A DNA stretch of 64,000 bases. Origin: Chinchilla lanigera. Its lineage: Eukaryota; Chordata; Mammalia; Rodentia; Chinchillidae. The position numbers and the translations under genes are program-made. Of the stretch, positions 22,290 to 33,560 are shown one piece after another; the first letter of the stretch is position 1; every line of letters begins with the position of its first letter. The notes beneath the pieces were generated by a model, which searched no databases, was not told the DNA's origin, and saw only the letters and a list, made by a program, of their open reading frames with translations. The stretch is taken from assembly GCF_000276665.1 (NCBI RefSeq), contig NW_004955433.1, positions 11,826,962-11,890,961 of the forward strand, given 5' to 3'.

Positions 22290-23875
22290 TTCTCCTTGTC
22301 CATGATTCCCCGTCTTATTCCTCTGCAATCCATTCCATGGAAACTGCTCTCACAGAGGCCAGATGACCTTCATACTACTAAATCCAACTCTCAGTCCTCA
22401 GTTTCCATGACCTGTCATGAATGTGTTCCTGGACGCATCGGGCCGCTTCCTCTACTCAGCACACCTGCTTCTGGTTCCTGACCCTGCAAGCCTGCTTCTC
22501 TCACTATGTGGTGGGCCACTCTTCCTAAGTATCTTTCACTGGCTCCCTCCGCACCTCCTTTCCTTGGAGGCCCGAGGGCTCACTCCCGGGGCCCCTCTTT
22601 TCTCTATCCTCATTCTCTGACTGGGTGATCACATCCTTTTGTATTGCTTTGAATTCCAACTTTATGCTGATGGCCCATCCATTTGTGTCTTCTGCAAGTC
22701 TCATTCCAAAACTCCAGACTCACATCAGTGCTGACTGTGCCACCATGAAGAAGTCTAATCAACCTCAGCAGGTCTCACATTGATTCCAGATCTCCCCACT
22801 CTGCCAACCTTGCTACATCCCTGGTAGCTCCATCCTTCCGGTTACTCAGTCATAAAACTTTGTGTAATGCCCAATTCCTTCCTCCTTCTCTTTGTCCACT
22901 TCCAATTCATCAGGAAATATGTTGGCTCTCTTCTCAAAATACATTTGCCAATCAATCACAGCTAAGCATCTCCCCTAAGACTGTCCTCCACCAAGGCCTG
23001 GCCATCTCTCACCTTGAGAACTGCAAGGCCTTTGCATAGATCTCTCTGCTTATGCCTTTGTTCCCTCCCCTTGGGGTCTGCTCCTCACACAGAATCCTGG
23101 TCAGAGAGACTTGCTCTGTTTCTTCTCTGACTTTTCTTCTACTGTTCTCTAATCATGTGTTCTGCTTCTGTGATGCAGGCCTCCTCATTATTCCAAATGC
23201 CCACCTCGTGGCCTTTGTACCTCTGTTCACTCCACCTGGTACTTTCTTCCCCTGCCTTGCCTCTTGGATGAAGCTTCTTCAAGATGTTCTCCCAATCTCC
23301 CCTTCTTATGGGCCTTCTGTGATGGTTAATTTTGATTGTCAACTTGATTAGTTTGACAGCCTAGTAGGTTAGTAAAGCACACTTCTGGGTATATCTGAGT
23401 GAGCCATAGAGGTGTGAATTTGGGACTATAGCTGACCTTTGGCCACTTTCTCTTTGGCTCTTCCCCTGCTCTCTACTTTGCTCCATTATACCTTTTTCAT
23501 GCTTTTTTTGCTTTGGAGTCAGCACACCATGGACTGAATCTTCTTAAACCATGAGCCTAAATAAACTCCTCCTTTAAGTTATGGATTTCAAATATTTTGT
23601 CCAGCAATACACTTACACTTACCTTGACCACCACACTCAGCACTGGGCCTTACCCTTCCCTCTGCACTGCTGGCATCTCTGGTCCTATTTACTTGTCCTG
23701 TTTTTCAAAGCATTTATCAGTTTCTAGCACTTTATGATTTTCTTAGTTGCTGCCTTTGCTGTTCACTGTCAACGTTCCACCAGCAGTTTGGGTCCATGAG
23801 TGTCTTCATTCACTGTTGCAGCCTAGGGCCTAGAACATTGCTTGGCACATAGCAGGTGGTCAATAAATGTTTGTT
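22290..23875 (+). mobile_element. Long L2 LINE 3' segment, split by an LTR
   Basis: Sense L2 text over about 1.3 kb net: 'GACTGGGTGATCACATCC', 'TATGCTGATGGCCCATCC', 'CAGGAAATATGTTGGCTCT', 'TGCAAGGCCTTTGCATAGATC', then after an LTR 'GCCTAGAACATTGCTTGGCACATAGCAGG' and the 3' end 'GGTCAATAAATGTTTGTTG'. One of the longest continuous L2 tracts in the window. Frame is destroyed. Confidence 0.8.
23318..23620 (+). mobile_element. Solo LTR inserted in L2 (MaLR-type 3' end)
   Basis: Starts TGTGATGGTTAATTTTGATTGTC and ends near 'TTGTCCAGCAATACA', with 'CCATGAGCCTAAATAAACTCC' before the end, typical of rodent LTRs of the MaLR/ERVL class. L2 text stops at 'GGGCCTTC' and resumes at 'CCTTGACCACC', so the insertion point is clear although the target duplication is not clean. 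Confidence 0.75.
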
Positions 23876-23982
23876 GGAGCTGGCAATGTAGATCAGTGCG
23901 AGAGCCCTTGCCTAGTATATGGAAGGCCCTGGTTTCCACCTCCAGTACCTATAAAATAAAATTTTAAAAAATAAAATAAAAT
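23876..23982 (+). mobile_element. ID SINE at the L2 3' end
   Basis: 'GAGCTGGCAATGTAGATCAG', 'AGAGCCCTTGCCTAGTATATGG', 'CTCCAGTACC', then an A-rich tail of AAAAT units. Flanked by the direct repeat AATGTTTGT (23866-23874 and 23983-23991). Confidence 0.88.
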
Positions 23983-24135
23983 AATGTTTGTGTTAAATGA
24001 GTGCTGAAACCCAGGCTAAGCTGCTTATAGCCTGTCCTCCTTTTGTGGCAAGCAGCCTCTGCCAAAGTCCCCACAGTCTCTACCTCCAATGGTCCCCTCC
24101 TGTAGAACATGGGCCTTGGTGACTAGACTTTTAAA

Positions 24136-24400
24136 CATTATTATGGCAAAATATGCATAACATAAAATTTACCTTTACACTATTTTTAGGCCTACAGTTC
24201 AGTGACAGTAAGTACATTCACAAGATGGCATAATGGTCACTGCTACCTTTCAAGAAAAATTTCGTCCTCCCAAACACAAATTCTGTCCCCATTCAACACT
24301 AACTCTCCCATTCCTCCACCCGCAGCTCAGCAGTCTCTACTCTACTTCTAGTCTGGATTTTCCTATTCTAGGTAGACTCCAGATTTTCCTGTTCTATTGA
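24136..24400 (-). mobile_element. L1M 3' fragment, antisense
   Basis: 'TGGCAAAATATGCATAACATAAAATTTACC', 'AGTACATTCACAAGATGG', 'CATTCAACACTAACTCTCCCATTCC', the same old L1 3' end as at 3482. Confidence 0.8.
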
Positions 24401-24639
24401 TAGTTACCCCAAATAGTTAGCATTTTTCTAATTATAAAAATAAACTTTTGTTTTGGTAGATCTATAAATAATTCAGGACTGTATAAGCCATAAAAATGAA
24501 TGTTGATGTCTCTCTTAGGAGAGATAATAAGAATTTCATGCAATGGGGGTCTAGATAGAGAAACACAAGGGTTTTCCATGAGGTAAGTTCAGGGAGAGGG
24601 TGGCAGTTCCTGGGCCAGCACTCCCTTTGCACCTCTATG

Positions 24640-24830
24640 CCCTAAGGGTCTGCATGGAAATTCTGGCTGTGCCACATCTCTCCCCAGCTGGGTGATCTCC
24701 AACAAGCTACGGACCCTACCTGAACTCTACTTGACTGGTTTGGTGAGGACCAAATGAAGTACTGGAGGTGAACCATGAAGAACAATGCTTGCAGCATGCT
24801 GCTGAGCACTCCATAAATAGAAACACACCC
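24640..24830 (+). mobile_element. MIR SINE
   Basis: 'TTCTGGCTGTGCCACATCTC', 'CTGGGTGATCTCCAACAAGC', 'GAGGACCAAATGAAGTACTGG', 'CTGAGCACTCCATAAATAG' in MIR order. Confidence 0.7.
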
Positions 24831-25039
24831 CAAACCCAACCTGTAGTCAACCCAAAAATCTAGTCCTCTTCAGAATGGCCACCTCAGTATTGGCACTGTT
24901 CTTTACCCCGAGCCCAGGTGCCATCTTTGACACCTCTTTGTCCCTAGCTGTCTGTAGTCAATGCCCCTATTATATAACGTTCACTGGCTGTTTAATTTAT
25001 ATTTGTCTCTTGAGATACCTTTCTAAGACCCACTGTACC

Positions 25040-25810
25040 TACAAGGATTTTGGAACTCTGAAACATTGCTTGTGGGAATATCACATGGCAACTGTCCAGC
25101 AAATTAAACACAGAGTTACCATGAGACCCACCAATCCCACTGTTAGAGATGCACTTGGAAGTATTGAAAATAAACCAGATATGGAGACATGTACCTGTAG
25201 TCCCAGGTACTCTGGAAGCTGATGCAGAAGGATTTCTTAATAAGTCCAGGAGTTTGGGACCAATCTGGGCCACATAGTGAGTCACTGTTTAAAAAAAAGT
25301 ATTACAAGTAGGTATTGAAATAAAACACCATGTGGCCATGTTCTTCAAAACTCATTCACAATAGGCAAAAGGTGAAAGCAATTCCAACATCCACGTGTCC
25401 ATGGATAAGCAAAATTGGGCATTTCCACAAAAAGGAAAATTACTCAGTCATAACAAGGAAGGAAGTGTTGACACATACTGTGACATAGATGAACCCTGGA
25501 AACATTACGCCAAGTGAAGGGAGCCAGACACAAAAGGTCACATTCTGTGATTCCATTTGCAAGAATTATCTGATATAGGCAAATCCCCAGAGGCCAAGGA
25601 GACCAACAGATGCCAGGACCCAGGGGGTGGGCAATGGAAAGTGACCACCTAATGCTTTGCTGTTTGGGATGGTGAGAAAGTCTTGAGACCAGATTGTGTG
25701 ATGGTCGCACAGACTTGTGAATATAGTTAATGCCACAGAATTGTAAATTCAGAAAGAGTTGATATGGAAAACTTTATTCTATGTGCATTTGCCATGATAA
25801 AGATTGTGTC
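25040..25810 (+). mobile_element. L1M 3' segment, interrupted by a B1 SINE
   Basis: Sense L1M 3' text: 'TTGTGGGAATATCACATGGC', 'AGTTACCATGAGACCCACCAATCCCACTG', then after the SINE 'CACAATAGGCAAAAGGTG', 'GATGAACCCTGGAAACATTACGCCAAGTGAAGG', 'AGCCAGACACAAAAGG', 'GCCACAGAATTGTAAA'. No open frame. It overlaps a chance frame at 24875-25222. Confidence 0.88.
25175..25311 (+). mobile_element. B1 SINE in L1M, with target duplication
   Basis: B1 text ('GAGACATGTACCTGTAGTCCCAGGTACTCTGGAAGCTGATGC', 'GGGCCACATAGTGAGTCACTG', A tail). It is flanked by GTATTGAAAATAAA (25161-25174) and GTATTGAAATAAA (25312-25324), a duplication with one base lost. Confidence 0.9.
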
Positions 25811-26860
25811 ATTTCTTTGAAATTCAAATTTAACTGGACACCCTGTATTTCGTCAGGCAGCCCTGTCCCCAAGCACACCAGTGTTCACATAGGTAAGGTC
25901 TTCTGTCAAAGCCATCTGGATGGGGTCCCTGTTTCTCAGAGGAGCCCCTACCCAAGGCAGGCTCTTTCCTTCTATCTGCGCTCTCCTTACCTGCACCCTG
26001 GATGGTGGGAAAGAGACTCCCCAAACCTCTGCTCAGTTCTTTCCTGTTGGTATTCACCTTCTGGTCAGGAATGACCTTGTTGCCCAGTCCTCCGGGCTTC
26101 CCCTGCTGGGAAAACCCCAATATTCTCTGTACCTCATGCAAATCTTGTAGGCTAGTTAAGCAGTTCATCTTGGTGCAAGGGGTTGGTGGAGATATTAAAT
26201 TTCCAGAAGCTATGGCCCTTCTGTCTACATCTTGGATCTCCTTTCAGAGGTTCAGTAATGGACTCCTATGTCCTGGAATTCCCCATCTGGGCAATCAGCT
26301 CTGGCTGTGTTGATGCAGGTCAGAGCTATTTCTCCTCCATCCTGATCTTTAATATAAGCAATATCCTTCCCACTGGGGCTCCTCCGACAGCAGTTTGGTT
26401 CAACAGCACAAATTAAAGTGATGCCACCAAGGGCATTAATGGTCTTAGCAGAATCAACATGGAGAGCATCTCGAGGCTCCCTGTTTAATATGAAGAGTGA
26501 CTGAGGGCGGCACTGCCTTTCCAGCCAGGCCTGCTCTGAATACCGAAGAGTCACAGTGGGGGGAAAGGAGGAGGGAGGAGCCCAGAGCTGCCACTCAAGC
26601 ACCGCTGCTCAGCTCATCTGCAGCCCTGTGGGGCTGTGGGAGAGAAGGTAAAGGTCAGGAACTCTCAGCAAATATTTGGAGGGCTGTTCCCACGCCCGGT
26701 GATGGTTTGGACACAAGGTAATCCTGTCCTGGAAGGGGCTCAGTAATCCCTGAGCAAATGCCCAGCCTAACTGGTAACTCTATGGCTGAGCCAGCCCACC
26801 TCCCCAGGGACAGTCAGGAAGAGAGAAGGTGAACCCAGCACCCAGTTGCAGGTTTGAATG
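25811..26860. other. Unassigned non-coding DNA
   Basis: No recognised repeat. Several overlapping open frames of 75-116 codons on both strands have no domain and look like chance in stop-poor sequence. Confidence 0.35.
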
Positions 26861-26864
26861 GGAA

Positions 26865-27440
26865 TGGAGGAAGCTTCAGCTCCAAGAAACAGCACAGCTT
26901 CGGTGTGTGACCTGTTGCACGCAGGTGTACAAAATTTTGTCATCTATAAAAATGTTTATGGAGGAATACACTGCAGACCAGGCACTGCGCTGGGGGTGAA
27001 GTTTCAAAGACAACGGATGTGGCATTAGGAGCCTAGATCTGGTCGAGGAGCAGTCTGCAAGCTCCCTGAGGACAGCTGGCATCTCTGACTTCAGTCACTA
27101 CTGGATCCCCAGCAGTGACCATGATGAATGAATGACTGCGATTCAGTGGAGCCCATTGGACACAAGGATGGCTTCTTGGATGGATGTTAAACAAAGTCAG
27201 AGAGCTGAGCTGAGAGGCTCAGGAAGGGACCGGCAGGCAGGAGGAACAGCATGTGCAAAGACACACAGATACCAGTGCTTACCATTGCCTGGTGTGCGCA
27301 GCCCGTTGGCTGCCCGAGGCTGGGGACAACTCTCTGGCTCTGGGGAGGAGCTTGGATTCCTTCAAGAAGCCCTTGGAAGATTTGAAGTAGCCAAACAACA
27401 GGATCTGATTTGCATTTTAGAAAATCTATATGGAGGATGC
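26865..27440 (-). mobile_element. L2 LINE fragment, antisense
   Basis: 'CCAGGCACTGCGCTGGG', 'GAGGAACAGCATGTGCAAAGACACACAGATACC' and 'CCAAACAACAGGATCTGATTTGCATTTTAGAAAA' follow antisense L2 order. Confidence 0.7.
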
Positions 27441-27518
27441 CTTTGTTCATTCTACTTCTTAATGCATCATATAAACAAGCCCCTGCTGTATACGAGTGCT
27501 GTGCTGGGTCTAGCTGGG

Positions 27519-27860
27519 CGCTGTCCAGAGGAGACGTAATGTAAGCCACATATGTATTCTTTATGTTTCATAGTAGCCACATTTAAGGAAGTAAAATGTA
27601 CTAATAATATATTTTAATAATGCAGCCTATCTAGTAGTATATTTAATTTAATAACTATTTAATCCAATATACTTCATTTAATATTTTATTTAGTCATTAT
27701 ATCTGAAATACGATACATTTTATCCTTCATTTATTTGAAGTCTTTGGAGTCCGGTGCGTGTTTTACTCTTGCAGCACACCTCAATTTGCACTTGGCACAT
27801 TTCAGGTGTTCGGTACCTCCACGAGGCAAGCAGCCGCCATATGAACGGCTTAGGGGTGCC
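27519..27860. mobile_element. Old hAT-Charlie-type DNA transposon fossil
   Basis: 'CTGTCCAGAGGAGACGTAATGTAAGCCACATATG', 'ATAGTAGCCACATTTAAGG', 'AATATATTTTAATAATG', 'AAGTCTTTGGAGTCCGGTGCGTGTTTTACTCTTGCAGCACACCTCAATTTG' match a mammal-wide hAT non-autonomous family I know as text but cannot name surely. Confidence 0.7.
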
Positions 27861-27999
27861 GAACGCGTGGCCAAGGTGACCTGGGTTTCTGAGCTCAGTG
27901 AGCTTAGAGCCCAGCAAAGAAGATTCATGATTAAGCCAGCAAACAACATAGTGGGTTGGAAGCATGAAGAGAGGAGCAGAAGGGAGGACCGTGGCTCCT

Positions 28000-28457
28000 G
28001 AGGAGCGTGAGAGATCTAATTCAGGTTTGAGTCCTTACAGGTACATGGGTCAGGGAAGCGAAGGGGATGGGCACTCCCAGCAGGCGTGATGACTGTGTGA
28101 AGGGCCGGTGGCTACCCTTGGTGAGTGGCCCTCAGCTCAGAGAGGAGCAGCTTGAGATGAGCCTGGTAGATTGGGTAGGATGGTGGCCATTGTGGACATT
28201 TACTGGAAAAGCAATGGGAAAACACTAGAAGGTTTAAGTGGGAAGTGATCGTGGCCAGATCATAACACACCTGTTGCTGAGGGTGGGAGGGGTGGGATGG
28301 AGCTGGCCAGATGTTTTCTTTTGCAGTTGTTGTAGCAGGAGACACTGGTGTCCACGTGGGTGTTGGCAATGGAAATGGGACAAAGTAATGAGGCAGATGG
28401 ATGCAAGAGACACGCAGAAGCTAAAAGCAATACTTGACAGTGAATTGGAGGTGTTCA

Positions 28458-28489
<32 letters not shown>

Positions 28490-28740
28490 GCGTGTGCGCG
28501 GTGCTGAGCGTGGCTCGGGAATTTGATGCTGCTTCTAGGCTGGGCAGTGTGTCCTCCCAAGGGCATTTGGCAATAGCAGGATATATTTTGTCTATCACAA
28601 CTTGGGGAAAGGGTAATCCTGCTACCTCAGGAGTAGAGTCCACAGATACTGCTAACATGATGGGTGGTACAGCAGCAAAAATCCAGAAATATCAGCAGTG
28701 TCAAGGGTGAGGAACCCAGATCCAGAGAGATGCCATAAAG
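28000..28740 (-). mobile_element. L2 LINE-like stretch, antisense, with (GT)n
   Basis: 'GATGAGCCTGGTAGATTGGGTAGG', 'GGGAAAACACTAGAAGGTTTAAGTGGGAAGTGATCGTGGCCAGATC', 'GAGACACTGGTGTCCACGTGG' read as antisense L2. A microsatellite sits inside it. Confidence 0.6.
28458..28500 (+). repeat. (GT)n microsatellite
   Basis: About 15 GT units passing into CGTGTG/CGCG variants at the 3' side; alternating purine-pyrimidine. Confidence 0.97.
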
Positions 28741-28741
28741 T

Positions 28742-28830
28742 TGTTTCTTTTTTCTTTTTGGTACTAGGACTTGAACTGAGGGCCTCATGCTTGCCAGGCA
28801 GGCGCAAGAGCTACATCCTCTGCCCAGACA
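28742..28830 (-). mobile_element. ID SINE, antisense
   Basis: 'TTTTTGGTACTAGGACTTGAACTGAGGGCCTCATGCTTGCCAGGCAGGCGC' is the antisense ID body; the A-box end is degraded ('AGAGCTACATCCTCTGCCC'). Confidence 0.85.
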
Positions 28831-29159
28831 TAGAGTTTTGCAGCGGGACCTGAAATGCTCTGGCATTTAAGGTGAAGTAAGTAGAGTGGAAAGGAAGGCC
28901 TGATCAGTGAGGTAGGAGGAAATCCAGAAGAGGGGAGACAAGAGAGAGAGGCTGGCCGCAGCAGCTCCAGTAGGAGGCTATGAGTTTAGTGATCAGAAAC
29001 CAGTACACTGCTGCATCTTTCCCATCGAGATCTTTGCCATTTTCACTGTTCTTCTGCAAGTGTGACCTATGGGCACCCCGAATTTCAAGCACCTGGAATA
29101 TAGAATTACACATGAATGGGAAGAGCACAGGGCCACGCTTGCCTGCCATATTTGCTTTG

Positions 29160-29272
29160 GGGAGCAGCTTGGGGCCCGGAGCCTCTGTTCTTCACCTGGA
29201 AAATGGGCTTATCACAGTATCAGTGAGAGAATAAATTTGCCACATAGTAAGTGCTCAACTAGTAGTATTCAT
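29160..29272 (+). mobile_element. MIR 3' fragment
   Basis: 'GCCTCTGTTCTTCACCTGGAAAATGGGCTTATC' and 'CACATAGTAAGTGCTCAACTAG' mark the 3' half of MIR. Confidence 0.7.
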
Positions 29273-30240
29273 TTTTCTTTCATGTATCATATTCTGGCAA
29301 GGGTTGCCTATAAATTATTCTTTGATTTTTTTTTCCTGCCTACTCTCATCTCTGCAAAAATCCTGCTCAAAATAGGACTGGGTTAGGAATGAAGTCTTTG
29401 GCTGTCTCTTCCCTTACAGATAAAATCTGGGTGGTTGTTTTATAGGCTGTTGTGTGACTTGTTTTTGAAAAACACACTCACTTTCCACCCTTTTTCTTCC
29501 TTCCTCCTCCACCTTAGCTTTTTCTCCCACCTCATTAAGGTCCTTTGCATTAACGGTGACCTGACGGGCAAACCCAAGTCATCGGTGACATGAGCTGGCT
29601 CATTACTTATCCAATTAGAAAGTTAGAAAACAGTACTACATTGGAAACCCTTTGAGAGCCCTGAGATACCAGACCTTTTCAAACTTATTCACTATTCCTC
29701 AGCCCTGGAGAATAAACTTGAACCACACTTTACCCAGTCTCCCAGGTTTTGCATATGATAAGGATTTGGGAAGATACTCCAAAACTGTATTTTCTTTGAA
29801 GTCTCCTGGTTCCTCTTAAACATTTAATACATTTAAATTCTAATATATAATATATCACTTTCCACTTTAATATAGCATGACTATACATTGTCTTCTAGTT
29901 GAGTTCTACAGTTTGCTCCCCTCCCGTTAGTTTTCCAAGGCTCTGAGTCACCGTAGGACTCCTGGGGAAAAAAAAGGATCTTGACTTCAGGGCAGATCCA
30001 ACACCCAAGTGCTCTTCTTGGGCACCAGGAACCCCTCAGGCGTTTGACAAACTCCTGACTCAGGGGCTGACGAGCAGATGAAGGTGAACAACCATGGAGA
30101 CCATCATTCTGGAATAAAGGATTCAGAAATGAGCAGATTCCTGAATTCCCTACAGCTTTGAAGAGAATTTTGATTTTATTTTTCCAGTTTATGAGATATT
30201 TCTAAGCAGAGCTTTGGTAGCAGACAGTGTTTCCAACATA
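29273..30240. other. Unassigned non-coding DNA
   Basis: AT-leaning, nothing recognised. Confidence 0.35.
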
Positions 30241-33200
30241 TCTGGGGGCTCTGTGGAAGATGGTGGGCGTCGGTAATGCTTGGCAATGGCGTGGTCCTCA
30301 CAGGTGGGAGGGATCTGTGGGCTCAACACAAAGCCACCTATGCCAGACACCCTCTGCTTAGCAAAGAGCTGTCAGAGCCTCCTGTGAATGATGCCAGGAG
30401 AAACAGAATGTCAAAGACAAAGTCCTATTCTTTGTCTCTTGAGAAAGAAGTTACCAAAGATGCACAAGGGTGGATGGTGCTGACTCTGTGGAGATTGCAA
30501 ATGGGGCTGAATGCGCCCTCAGAAAAATACACTGTCTGCTTATTCTTTGCTCATCAGAGCAAAATGGCTCCGAATTTACATAATTAAAATGCTGGTGTCT
30601 CTTCATATCATAACAATGGGTAATTAACATTGCTATTTGTCAGCTGGGAAACACCCCAGGAGGAGGTGCTCAGAGCCCAGCCGGTTTATTTTGGGCCACA
30701 TCTCTCGGACAATCAGGGCTAATTGAATCACCCCCGACTCATTGGAAATGAATGAAAGAACGTCCAGTGTCTCCAGGCTGGTTCACAATCAACCTAGAAA
30801 GGCTAGTTGCTCAAACAAGCCTGCCCTGGATCAGAACCCCAACCCTGCCAGAGGATGGCAGCCTGACAGTCTAATTTAGAAGCGTTGCTTAAAATCTTAA
30901 TCAGTGCGTTTAAATTAACAGAGGCGAGTTTCGACACCATGTTTGTTGTTTATGGTTATCATTTTTAATAAACGTTAAAATGTTTTTACAGGTGTGGAAA
31001 AAGGCACATCCCTGGGACGCAGCTTGCTTAGGTCTGTATGCTGTAGCAAGAAAAGAAAAATGTCATTGTCGGGAATGAAGACGTAACATATTCATCAGGG
31101 CTTGCTGCCTTTTATTTTGAGATTCCCTGAAAGCTATCTGCACTCCTAAGCTCAAGTCCATCTTCCCTGCTCAGTGATATCTTGATTGACACATCTCCAA
31201 ATAAGCTCCTGAATAGCTTTCCGTATTAGCCTCAGAATAATTCAGATGTCAAATTACGGCTCGCAGACTCTCTGACTCCTCGAGAGCCCCAGAATGAATT
31301 TTTTAAATATTTGGGAGAAAATATTAAATTTTGTTGAGGTTAGGTCAAAGTTCATATCATTTGGTAATAAAGAGCCACAGAGGGTGTTTGCCCAGGGTGG
31401 GCTGCGTTGATTTTATTTTGTGCAACAGCTGCAGGTCTGGCTGACCCTTGGTGAGCGGTTTGGAGTTTGCTTGCTTTGCCTACAGCTTTCGGCATCTCTG
31501 CAGTTTGCGTGGGTTTCCTTTGGATAGAAAAAGGAACGAGAAAAAGAAAGAAGGGGGAAAACGCAATGGATTTTTCTCTGTGTGCAGGACTCCTGGCTGA
31601 TGTCATCCCTAAATATGCAGCTTTAATTGCTCCTCTCTACAGCAACAAGGGAAAAGGAGATCTTCGTTTCTTGTTTTCAGCACCACTGAAAACGCTCTGC
31701 CGATTCAGCCCGGATTCCTGTCTTGCAAGCTCTACAGAAGCATCCCTTGCCGGCAAGAAGGCAAAGCAGTGCTTTCTGAGTCCATAATGACCACTTTTCA
31801 TAATCTTTGCTGGGTGTTCTGTAATGAGTGGCTGAGAAATCTCTCATTATTACCAACTGTTTTTGTGGCTGTAAATATTTAACCAAGAACTGCTACCTGC
31901 TTTTTGGAAAGACTTGATAATTACACCTGCTTCTGTCCATAATTACATATTGTAAAATTCTATGATAATGACACAACTGCGTCTTCCTCTTGCAAGGGGT
32001 AAATTTATACCAAGTGTGGCACCTGAATTTCCATAAGCAATTAGCCTACATATTTACATCCCTGTGTTTTCCTGTGATTTTATTGAAATGAAAGGTAATG
32101 AATTAAATCCAATTATAGCCCGAAGACATCTAGTAACTTGATGTTCGTTTTTGAACTGCTGCTCCCTTCATAAGCAAAGCCAGGAGGAGCACTGTGCTGC
32201 TGTCTGTACAGTGGGAGCACTCTGATGAATTAGAATTATCAGTCTGATCGCAGGGACCCTGCTCAGCAGCCCTTACTGGAGACTGGGGTTCATTTAACAA
32301 AATGCTCCTCTCTAAGCTGCTTAATTTAGTCCAGTGAATGTGAAGTTCTGCTCCTTGCGGGTAGCCTGATTCTTGATGGAACATCACCATTAAAAAATAA
32401 GTTTCCTTACAGGCTATAATAAAGCCCAGGACAATTATGCATCCTTCACAGGGTTTGTTGAGGATAGTGGAAGGTAAACTCCTGGAATTCTGAAAATAGG
32501 AGACAAATAATATCTTTATTTTAATATTATAAAACATGAGCATTCCTATTCATTTGGAAATCCTGGCTGTTTAGGAGATACTGACAGATGTAGCCTCTGC
32601 CTGGGCTACCTCAAGGTTTATCTGCTTTAATCAGAAGACTGTTCAAAAGATACAGGTCTCAGATGCTTGCAAATGAACAGAAAGCAAGTGATCATGTGGA
32701 CATCCAAAATAAACACTTCTCTGTGTCTTTATTGTTTTCTTTTCCGTTTTGCTCCCTTGCAATTTTCTCTCCAAGCCCCCATCTCCCTCTGTATAAATGC
32801 AAAAATCTTAAAATGTCAAGTGCAAGGAAGTGACCCATCCTTTAGGGGCACAGGGATGATTAGGCACTGATTTCCATATCACTTTTGACACAAACACAAT
32901 TCCCATGTTATAGACTTTCCTGAACAGGTTTAAACCTGATGGTAAATGTACTTTTTTGTTTAGTGGTTATGACTATTCCTACTAACATTTTAGGAAATAT
33001 GAGGGTGAAGGCACGATGTCGTTGCATCAAATAGGACGAGGAGCTGGGCCTGGAGTTTGCTCATCAGTGAATGCCAGGTTGCCCAAGGACCAGGAACGAA
33101 GTTGTCCCACCTCGGGCTGCTGCAGAACTATGCTCTTCGATTTCCTCTCAGTGGAGGGGCTGGAGTGTGGCTGCCTAATGGTTTGCTGTCGATACAGTAA

Positions 33201-33560
33201 AAATGCTAACCCATCTTTACATCTAATCCATTCTGAGAGGGCTCTTTACATAAATGGCCTCTTCCATTTCTTCATTTTCAGAAAAGGCAATCAAATAAGA
33301 TTGAACCGCACCGGCTGCTGTACAGTGCTTTTGTAAGTGCGTGTATGTTTAAAAACAGCACAGTGATTAATTTTGAGACACAGCATTTTGTGTTGTCTTT
33401 GACTATTTTCTTCCTCACCATTTTTTTAAGGGCTCAGAAAATCAATGCAATGCTTCAGTACCATCCATCTTTATATAGTAATAAATTAAGTGGGAGGTAT
33501 TGATATTTTTGACTGAGCTTTTAAAATTTACATACTAATGACAATTATACCCTGGTGACT
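30241..33560. other. Repeat-free, enhancer-like non-coding block
   Basis: More than 3 kb with no recognised transposon, which is unusual here. AT-rich tracts hold TAATTA-type cores (30621-30626; GCTAATTGAATC near 30719; AATTAAATCCAATTATAG near 32102) and 'TTTATGGTTATCATTTTTAATAAACG' near 30950. Texture resembles vertebrate conserved non-coding elements. Open frames up to 137 codons show no domain. Functional status is inference. Confidence 0.4.
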
